A DNA stretch of 6,298 bases from Streptococcus pseudopneumoniae ATCC BAA-960 = CCUG 49455 (lineage in GTDB: Bacteria; Bacillota; Bacilli; Lactobacillales; Streptococcaceae), in NCBI RefSeq assembly GCF_002087075.1, contig NZ_MWSM01000021.1:8664-14961 (forward strand), given 5' to 3'. Position 1 is the stretch's first letter, and each line of letters begins with the position of its first letter. The position numbers and the translations under genes are program-made. The notes beneath the pieces were generated by a model. That model did no database searches. It saw only the letters and a program-made list of their open reading frames with translations, and was not told the origin of the DNA. Below are positions 1-3,948 of this stretch, piece by piece.

Positions 1-75
1 CGAAGTCAGCTCAAAACATGTTTTTGAGGTTGCAGATGGAAGTTGACGTGGTTTGAAGAGATTTTCGAAGAGTAT
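1..75 (-). repeat. BOX-type dispersed repeat, boxA end (partial)
   Basis: Read on the minus strand, the segment starts TACTCTTCGAAAATCTC and continues through TCTTCAAACCACGTC, which I recognise from memory as the boxA end of pneumococcal BOX elements. Inside it, CTCAAAA (10-16) and TTTTGAG (22-28) form a hairpin, as in the palindromic part of these repeats. The element is cut by the left window edge, so its boxC end is not seen. BOX elements are non-coding, mobilised small repeats scattered between genes in S. pneumoniae and close relatives. No gene is visible in this stretch. Confidence 0.72.
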
Positions 76-86
76 AAATAGTAAAC

Positions 87-115
87 AAAAAGGAGCGCTG
101 AGCTCCTTTTCTTTG
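87..115. terminator. Bidirectional rho-independent terminator
   Basis: AAAAGGAGC (88-96) pairs with GCTCCTTTT (102-110) around the loop GCTGA. The stem is followed by a T-rich run on the plus strand (107-113) and, read the other way, by the T run complementary to 87-91. It lies just past the stop codon of the minus-strand stress-protein gene and can end that transcript. It may also stop a plus-strand gene lying left of the window. Confidence 0.8.
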
Positions 116-118
116 TAA

Positions 119-571
119 TTATAAGGTTTTCTCTTGTTCTCTCACCACCAGCAAATCGACCTTAGCATGGCGGAGGATGTATTCAGATGAAGAGCCGACC
201 AAGAGGCGTTCAAAGGCGTTGAGACCGGTTGCGCCAAGGAGGATGAGGTCCACTTCTTCAGTATCGGGAATAGTACGTGCCAGTAGGGTCTTTGGATTTC
301 CCATTTCAATGACGATATGAACATCTGCCATACCAGCATCTTTAGCACGTTTTTCGTACTCTTTCATCAGACTTTCAGCGTCGACTTGGAGTTGTTCGTA
401 AACTTCAGCATCAAAGGTGGATACGCTTTGGAGAGCGCGTGTGTCAATGACATGGGCGATGGTGAGTTTAGCGTCATTTCGTAGAGCAGAATGAACTCCC
501 TTGACAAAAGCCAAGTCTGCTTCCTTAGAACCATCGATTGCGACCATGATATTTTGGTAACGTTGTGCCAT
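119..571 (-). CDS. Universal stress protein, UspA family (150 aa)
   Basis: A single-domain cytoplasmic universal stress protein of about the usual length (140-160 aa). The N-terminus has the family pattern I-M-V-A-I-D-G-S (residues 8-15), with Asp13 at the nucleotide site. Near the C-terminus, Gly113-x2-Gly116-x9-Gly126-Ser127 matches the ATP-binding signature G-2x-G-9x-G-(S/T), and the protein ends with the usual beta strand (VDLLVV). The family therefore predicts an ATP-binding dimer of the UspFA/MJ0577 type; its client or signalling role is unknown. The reading frame is open to 634, but the start at 571 is preferred because AGGAGG (584-579) lies 7 nt upstream and the family alignment begins there. 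It is transcribed alone, divergently from the gene at 743, and ends at the hairpin at 87-115. A cop-box-like palindrome overlaps its promoter. Confidence 0.93.
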   Translation of the reverse strand: MAQRYQNIMVAIDGSKEADLAFVKGVHSALRNDAKLTIAHVIDTRALQSVSTFDAEVYEQLQVDAESLMKEYEKRAKDAGMADVHIVIEMGNPKTLLARTIPDTEEVDLILLGATGLNAFERLLVGSSSEYILRHAKVDLLVVREQEKTL

Positions 572-597
572 AATGAAACCTCCTGAAATTTTCTTAC

Positions 598-607
598 TAC
601 AATTGTA
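598..607. promoter_or_regulatory. Cop-box-like palindrome on the usp promoter
   Basis: TACAATTGTA is a perfect 10-bp palindrome matching the CopY operator core TACAnnTGTA. The flanks fit the longer streptococcal form RNYKACANNYGTMRNY at all but the first position, as I recall that consensus. It overlaps the -10 box (602-607), where a repressor would block transcription. No copY, copA or copper chaperone gene is in the window, so control by copper is inference. Confidence 0.4.
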
Positions 608-630
608 AACCTTTTCACTATAGAAGTAAA
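602..630 (-). promoter_or_regulatory. Promoter of the universal stress protein gene
   Basis: On the minus strand, TTTACT (630-625, 4 of 6 matches to TTGACA) is followed after 17 bp by TACAAT (607-602, 5 of 6 matches to TATAAT). Transcription would begin near 595, leaving a leader of about 24 nt before the AGGAGG site. A second possible -10, TATAGT, lies slightly upstream but has no convincing -35. Confidence 0.55.
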
Positions 631-663
631 GCAAAAAAAGTATTTTTCAAAAAATGTTAGCGC

Positions 664-692
664 TTGACATATGTATGTGTATATGTTAAAAT
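664..692 (+). promoter_or_regulatory. Strong extended -10 promoter of the membrane protein/phospholipase operon
   Basis: A consensus TTGACA (664-669), a 17-bp spacer and TAAAAT (687-692, 5 of 6 matches) preceded by TGt (684-686) form a near-ideal sigma-A promoter. The start would be near 699. The spacer is almost filled by an inverted repeat, ACATAT (667-672) and ATATGT (681-686), a possible operator. Because the promoter lies here, in-frame ATG codons at 671 and 683 cannot be the start of the downstream gene. Confidence 0.8.
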
Positions 693-742
693 ATATAAAA
701 AAGAGTGAGAGTAAAGATAGAATAGATTGGAGAGGAGTGGTT

Positions 743-1042
743 ATGAAAAACTCTTTTCAAGAATCAAAAAAAATAAATTTCCTTTATTATGGAATCATCT
801 TAGCTTCGGTCTTGGTAGAAGTGATCATGATCTGGCAATTAGATAGGTTGATTCCGCTTCTTTATCCAGGTTTTGTTGGCTTTTTAGTCTTTCATTTACT
901 CTACCATTTGGTATTATTCCTAGTCGCTAAAAGAAGTGGTCGCTGGGATTACTTGATGATATGGGGGCTTTTCCTCATGTTCAATCTTCTCTATGACTCC
1001 TTTTTAGGCTTGCTTTTTCTAGGTTTATCTTTTGGTATGTAG
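743..1042 (+). CDS. Small three-helix membrane protein, function unknown (99 aa)
   Basis: I do not recognise a family. The protein begins with a short polar, lysine-containing segment (MKNSFQESKK). Three hydrophobic stretches follow: about residues 13-32, 37-61 and 70-97, with a basic loop (KRSGRW, 63-68) between the second and third. This predicts a small integral membrane protein with no signal peptide. Start 743 is chosen because AGGAG (733-737) sits 5 nt upstream; longer in-frame starts fall inside the promoter. It is the first gene of a likely two-gene operon: the phospholipase gene starts 20 bp after its stop, with no promoter or terminator between. The pairing with a secreted lipase-like enzyme suggests a partner role (immunity, processing or export), but nothing in the sequence proves it. 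Confidence 0.75.
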   Translation: MKNSFQESKKINFLYYGIILASVLVEVIMIWQLDRLIPLLYPGFVGFLVFHLLYHLVLFLVAKRSGRWDYLMIWGLFLMFNLLYDSFLGLLFLGLSFGM

Positions 1043-1062
1043 AAATTAGTTGAGGTGTTGAT

Positions 1063-1620
1063 ATGAGATGTTCTAAATATATAATTACAATGATGTTTGT
1101 ATTGTTTACTTTTGGAATGGTTATTCCTGTTGTAGCTCAGGAAAATTCCAATAATATAGATCAATCAATTACTATTTTGAAAAAATACACTGAATTAGAT
1201 GAATCGAATATTCCTTTTATTCGGACGGATATTATGGAAGAACAGAATGAAAATAAAGAAACAATAACTCTTGCAGAAATGGTGAATGAACTCGCTATAA
1301 GTTATAAAAATCAGAAGCTATCTCATAATAAAGTAATAAAAAGAATAAGAAGAGGTTTGATTCCTACTTATGGTAATTGGTGTGGTCCAGGTCATACAAT
1401 GGATGATAGAAATGGGAATGCAATTGATATTTTAGACTGGGCATGTAAAGATCACGATATTTGTTATAGAGATAATGGATATTGGAATATTGATTGTGAT
1501 AAACGATTTATCAAACAGTTAAAAGCTATTCTTGATAGTGACGTATTATCTCCAGATGGGAGATTATATGCATCTGCAGCCTATACCTTATTTTCTACTA
1601 TAAGAAATTATGGTGGATAG
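1063..1620 (+). CDS. Secreted phospholipase A2-like protein (185 aa)
   Basis: A predicted secreted enzyme hydrolysing the sn-2 ester of phospholipids. Residues 1-25 form a signal peptide: basic start, hydrophobic core, and VVA-Q as the probable cleavage site. Residues 26-98 look like a pro-region ending in the basic KRIRRGL. The catalytic domain starts at Tyr103: YGNWCGPG (103-110) matches the calcium-binding loop Y-G-x-x-C-G-x-G. CKDHDICY (128-135) carries the catalytic pair His131-Asp132 in the CxxHD signature, and Asp146 in DCDKRF is a candidate second aspartate. Cys107, 128, 134 and 145 could form two disulfides. The start has GAGGTG (1052-1057) 5 nt upstream. The gene is visibly more AT-rich than the aminotransferase and rpmH downstream, which hints at acquisition by transfer. 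It shares the promoter at 664 with the membrane-protein gene and ends at the hairpin at 1648. Streptococcus pyogenes SlaA is a known secreted streptococcal PLA2; close relationship is not shown here. Confidence 0.85.
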   Translation: MRCSKYIITMMFVLFTFGMVIPVVAQENSNNIDQSITILKKYTELDESNIPFIRTDIMEEQNENKETITLAEMVNELAISYKNQKLSHNKVIKRIRRGLIPTYGNWCGPGHTMDDRNGNAIDILDWACKDHDICYRDNGYWNIDCDKRFIKQLKAILDSDVLSPDGRLYASAAYTLFSTIRNYGG

Positions 1621-1647
1621 TTATTCTCTTTAAACTCTCCTCTATTT

Positions 1648-1675
1648 CCTCGCTTTTAGCGAGGGTTTTCTTCTA
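1648..1675 (+). terminator. Rho-independent terminator of the phospholipase operon
   Basis: CCTCGC (1648-1653) pairs with GCGAGG (1659-1664) around a TTTTA loop and is followed by GTTTTCTTCT. It lies 28 bp after the phospholipase stop codon and separates that operon from the aminotransferase promoter. Confidence 0.88.
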
Positions 1676-1704
1676 TATAAATCTAGTAACAGCTTCCAGC
1701 AAAC

Positions 1705-1733
1705 TTGTCGCATTCTTTTTCTAGTGGTATAAT
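1705..1733 (+). promoter_or_regulatory. Extended -10 promoter of the aminotransferase gene
   Basis: TTGTCG (1705-1710, 4 of 6 matches), a 17-bp spacer and a perfect TATAAT (1728-1733) preceded by TGg (1725-1727). Transcription would start near 1740. The ATG at 1746 would then be almost at the 5' end, so the ATG at 1764 behind GGAGG is the likely start. Confidence 0.8.
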
Positions 1734-1763
1734 GTTACTAGTCTGATGAATGGAGGAAACAAG

Positions 1764-2978
1764 ATGAAAGAATATAACAAGTCTAGTAAGTTAGAGCATG
1801 TTGCTTATGATATCCGTGGTCCGGTTTTGGAAGAAGCCATGCGGATGCGAGCAAATGGAGAAAAGATTTTGCGTCTGAACACAGGAAATCCAGCAGAATT
1901 TGGTTTTACAGCGCCAGACGAAGTCATCCATGACTTGATTATGAATGCGCGTGATAGTGAAGGCTATTCTGACTCCAAAGGGATTTTCTCAGCCCGTAAG
2001 GCCATCATGCAGTACTGCCAACTGAAGAAATTCCCCAATGTGGCTATAGATGATATTTACCTTGGAAATGGTGTCAGTGAGTTGATTGTCATGTCCATGC
2101 AGGGGCTTTTGGACAATGGAGATGAGGTCTTGGTGCCTATGCCCGACTATCCTCTCTGGACAGCGGCTGTCAGCCTAGCTGGGGGAAATGCCGTTCACTA
2201 TATCTGTGATGAAGCTGCAGAATGGTACCCTGATATTGCGGATATCAAGTCAAAAATCACTTCCAATACCAAGGCAATCGTCCTTATCAATCCAAACAAC
2301 CCAACTGGAGCCCTTTATCCGAAGGAACTCTTGCTGGAGATTATTGAGATTGCCCGTCAAAACGACTTGATCATCTTTGCGGATGAGATCTATGATCGCA
2401 TGGTCATGGATGGGCATGTGCATACGCCTGTGGCGAGTCTGGCACCGGATCTCTTCTGTGTCAGCATGAATGGTCTGTCAAAATCGCATCGTATCGCTGG
2501 TTTCCGTGTGGGTTGGATGGTCCTGTCTGGCCCTAAGACTCATGTTAAGGGCTATATCGAAGGGCTCAATATGCTGTCCAATATGCGCCTTTGCTCTAAC
2601 GTTTTGGCCCAACAAGTCGTCCAAACCTCCTTAGGTGGTCACCAATCAGTCGATGAATTGCTCCTTCCTGGTGGACGGATTTATGAACAAAGAAACTTCA
2701 TCTACCATGCCATTCAAGAGATTCCAGGTTTATCTGCGGTTAAACCCAAGGCGGGTCTCTATATCTTCCCCAAAATCGACCGCAATATGTACCGTATCGA
2801 TGATGATGAGCAGTTTGTCCTTGATTTCTTGAAGCAGGAAAAGGTGCTCTTGGTTCATGGTCGCGGTTTTAACTGGCAGGAACCAGACCACTTCCGTATT
2901 GTTTACCTTCCTCGTGTCGAGGAACTAGCCCAAATCCAAGAAAAGATGACTCGTTTCTTAAAACAGTATCGCAGATAG
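1764..2978 (+). CDS. alaT: AlaA/AlaT-type alanine aminotransferase, PLP-dependent (404 aa)
   Basis: A class I (fold type I) aminotransferase very similar, from memory, to E. coli AlaA (YfbQ), including its opening KSSKLE-x-V-x-YDIRGPV and its length of about 405 aa. It should transfer the amino group between glutamate and pyruvate to make alanine, in the cytoplasm. Visible key residues in 404-aa numbering: Tyr129 in PMPDYPLW stacks on the cofactor, Asn179 lies in NPNNPTG, Asp207 and Tyr210 in FADEIYD bind the pyridine ring, Lys240 in GLSKSHR forms the Schiff base, and Arg378 in FRIVYLPR binds the substrate carboxylate. The start at 1764 has GGAGG (1752-1756) 7 nt upstream; a longer start at 1746 would contain that site. 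No terminator is obvious after it, so some read-through into rpmH is possible. The symbol follows common annotation of this subfamily (alaA in E. coli); substrate preference is inferred. Confidence 0.93.
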   Translation: MKEYNKSSKLEHVAYDIRGPVLEEAMRMRANGEKILRLNTGNPAEFGFTAPDEVIHDLIMNARDSEGYSDSKGIFSARKAIMQYCQLKKFPNVAIDDIYLGNGVSELIVMSMQGLLDNGDEVLVPMPDYPLWTAAVSLAGGNAVHYICDEAAEWYPDIADIKSKITSNTKAIVLINPNNPTGALYPKELLLEIIEIARQNDLIIFADEIYDRMVMDGHVHTPVASLAPDLFCVSMNGLSKSHRIAGFRVGWMVLSGPKTHVKGYIEGLNMLSNMRLCSNVLAQQVVQTSLGGHQSVDELLLPGGRIYEQRNFIYHAIQEIPGLSAVKPKAGLYIFPKIDRNMYRIDDDEQFVLDFLKQEKVLLVHGRGFNWQEPDHFRIVYLPRVEELAQIQEKMTRFLKQYRR

Positions 2979-3020
2979 GGCTTACATGAGAAAAAAGCTG
3001 GAAACATTTGCCTAGAGCTA

Positions 3021-3049
3021 TTGACAAAAGTGACAGAATCAGATAGAAT
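3021..3049 (+). promoter_or_regulatory. Promoter of rpmH
   Basis: A consensus TTGACA (3021-3026), a 17-bp spacer and TAGAAT (3044-3049, 5 of 6 matches). The start near 3056 gives a leader of about 68 nt, which contains the 10-bp palindrome TAGCCGGCTA (3081-3090) and then AGGAGGT (3110-3116). Strong boxes fit a ribosomal protein gene. Confidence 0.82.
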
Positions 3050-3123
3050 GGTAAAGTATGTTTAGTAACTGATCACTTTATAGCCGGCTAAACGAATACA
3101 AAATCTATGAGGAGGTATTCATC

Positions 3124-3258
3124 GTGAAACGTACTTATCAACCAAGTAAACTTCGTCGTGCGCGCAAACACGGATTCCGTAACCGTATGTCAACTAAAAA
3201 CGGTCGTCGCGTATTGGCAGCTCGTCGTCGTAAAGGACGCAACGTTTTGGCTGCCTAG
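3124..3258 (+). CDS. rpmH: 50S ribosomal protein L34 (44 aa), GTG start
   Basis: The full 44-aa L34 of the large ribosomal subunit. It opens [18 protein letters not shown], continues [20 protein letters not shown] and ends NVLAA, matching the family from end to end. The protein is highly basic and binds 23S rRNA. The start is GTG at 3124, with AGGAGGT at 3110-3116 about 7 nt upstream; this is the only start that gives the conserved N-terminus. It has its own promoter and terminator. In many bacteria rpmH lies next to rnpA and yidC; here neither follows, and a long repeat-filled gap and a surface-protein gene come next. Confidence 0.98.
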   Translation: MKRTYQPSKLRRARKHGFRNRMSTKNGRRVLAARRRKGRNVLAA

Positions 3259-3276
3259 TCCAAACCACGGAGAAGG

Positions 3277-3312
3277 AAAGTCAGTAGGAACTCGAGTCTA
3301 CTGGCTTTTATT
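3277..3312 (+). terminator. Rho-independent terminator of rpmH
   Basis: AAGTCAGTAG (3278-3287) pairs with CTACTGGCTT (3298-3307), 10 bp with one G-U pair, followed by TTTTATT. The apical part contains the palindrome ACTCGAGT (3290-3297), which can lengthen the stem. It ends 18 bp or more past the rpmH stop codon. Confidence 0.85.
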
Positions 3313-3357
3313 GTGCTTAAAAATAGGGGCAAGAGTAGATGAGTCCGGTGTCAAAGA

Positions 3358-3464
3358 TAGAGTAGCTGGAAGCTAGGAAAGTAGATAGCGACTGCTAAAA
3401 CAGTTTTAGAAATTGCTTTGCATTTCCTAATCAATCTGTTGCGTTTTTATTTCCTTTCGCTATA
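3358..3464 (+). repeat. Diverged RUP-type element (copy A)
   Basis: This 107-bp stretch aligns without gaps to the RUP element at 3499-3605. By my count 77 of 107 positions are identical (72%). The best-kept parts are CTAAAACA around 3395, TTAGAAAT around 3406 and the right end CTATA. It is non-coding. The divergence suggests an older insertion or a separate RUP subtype. The exact left end is set by the alignment, not by a clear target duplication. Confidence 0.7.
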
Positions 3465-3498
3465 GATCTGTCTGGTAAAGGAAGGGCTCGTCATAAGC

Positions 3499-3605
3499 TA
3501 TAGTAGATTGAAACGAGAATAGGACACCTCTACTTCTAAAACATTGTTAGAAATCGATTTGACTGTCCTGATCGATTTGTCCTGTTCTTATTTCATTTCA
3601 CTATA
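3499..3605 (+). repeat. RUP element (copy B), 107 bp
   Basis: Recognised from memory as RUP, the 'repeat unit of pneumococcus': CACCTCTACTTCTAAAACA, GAAATCGATTTGACTGTCC and CTATTCTTATTTCATTTC-like right end (here GTTCTTATTTCATTTC). Its ends are inverted: TATAGT at the left and ACTATA at the right, with 20 of 26 terminal bases matching. The length is exactly the 107 bp described for RUP, and the TA ends fit its reported insertion at TA. RUP is thought to be moved in trans by an IS630-family transposase; none is in the window. Confidence 0.88.
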
Positions 3606-3635
3606 GTTGAACCATCTCATTTTTAGGAGGGCTGG

Positions 3636-3716
3636 ATGGCTAACTTCCTTATAGAACTTTCAGTGAGATTCAGCGATGAAAAAAATGATAAAAGTGTCAG
3701 GGTAAGTGTTGACTAA
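3636..3716 (+). CDS. Possible small ORF of 26 codons, uncertain
   Basis: An ATG at 3636 lies 5 nt after a perfect AGGAGG (3625-3630) and opens a 26-codon frame beginning MANFLIELSVRF and ending in SVD at a TAA (3714-3716). The product would be a charged soluble peptide with no signal or membrane segment; I recognise no family. Its stop overlaps the -35 box of the surface-protein promoter. No promoter is evident upstream; read-through from rpmH would be needed. It may be a gene remnant or a chance frame behind a good ribosome site. Confidence 0.25.
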   Translation: MANFLIELSVRFSDEKNDKSVRVSVD

Positions 3717-3736
3717 TTTTATCAAAGTGGTATAAT
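3709..3736 (+). promoter_or_regulatory. Extended -10 promoter of the surface-protein gene
   Basis: TTGACT (3709-3714, 5 of 6 matches), a 16-bp spacer and a perfect TATAAT (3731-3736) preceded by TGg (3728-3730). The predicted start is near 3743, inside the first copy of the 9-bp tandem repeat, about 205 nt before the start codon. Confidence 0.85.
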
Positions 3737-3738
3737 GT

Positions 3739-3792
3739 AGCTGTGATAGCTGTGATAGCTGTGATAGCTGTGATAGCTGTGATAGCTGTGAT
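3739..3792 (+). repeat. Six perfect tandem copies of a 9-bp unit at the transcription start
   Basis: The unit AGCTGTGAT is repeated six times without a mismatch (3739-3747 through 3784-3792), beginning 2 bp after the -10 box. Perfect short arrays of this kind change length by replication slippage. It is not coding; it would form the first roughly 50 nt of the mRNA leader. Confidence 0.97.
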
Positions 3793-3948
3793 ATTATAGT
3801 TGCTTGAGGCTTAAGGGTGACCTAGTCTCATCTCCTATCATTTACTCACTAGTAAGAATCACGGTGCTGTTTCTAGCTTCACTCTCTGAAGGAGTGGGAG
3901 TTGGGAAACTTATTTTTTATTATATCATTAGTCTTCTAAGGAGGTAAC
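3743..3948 (+). promoter_or_regulatory. Long 5' leader of the surface-protein mRNA
   Basis: About 205 nt lie between the predicted start and the ATG, with no credible ORF. Visible foldings are TTACT/AGTAA (3842-3846 with 3851-3855), CACTC/GAGTG (3880-3884 with 3892-3896) and AGTT/AACT (3899-3902 with 3907-3910). The last is followed by TATTTTTTATT, a weak terminator-like arrangement. AAGGAGGT (3938-3945) is a full Shine-Dalgarno, 3 nt before the ATG. I recognise no known riboswitch. Confidence 0.5.

Noticed and set aside
581..597. CodY-box half site (AAATTTTC) upstream of usp
   Set aside because: Only one half matches AATTTTCnGAAAATT; the other side does not.
142..618. Other minus-strand open frames within the usp region
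   Set aside because: They overlap the well-supported usp frame and show no family features or ribosome sites of their own.
571..634. Longer N-terminus of the universal stress protein from an ATG at 634
   Set aside because: The extra 21 residues cover the promoter and Shine-Dalgarno and do not belong to the family; AGGAGG points to the ATG at 571.
671..742. Longer N-terminus of the membrane protein
   Set aside because: It would start between the -35 and -10 boxes of its own promoter; the ATG at 743 has a good ribosome site.
1746..1763. Longer N-terminus of the aminotransferase
   Set aside because: The ATG at 1746 is within a few bases of the predicted transcription start and the added codons contain the GGAGG site.
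2979..3020. Terminator after the aminotransferase gene
   Set aside because: I found no stem of useful length followed by a T run before the rpmH promoter.
3158..3376. 72-codon plus-strand frame across rpmH and its terminator
   Set aside because: It is a shifted frame over a certain L34 gene and runs through the terminator hairpin.
3739..3792. CRISPR-like array
   Set aside because: The 9-bp units are directly adjacent with no spacers and no cas gene is nearby.
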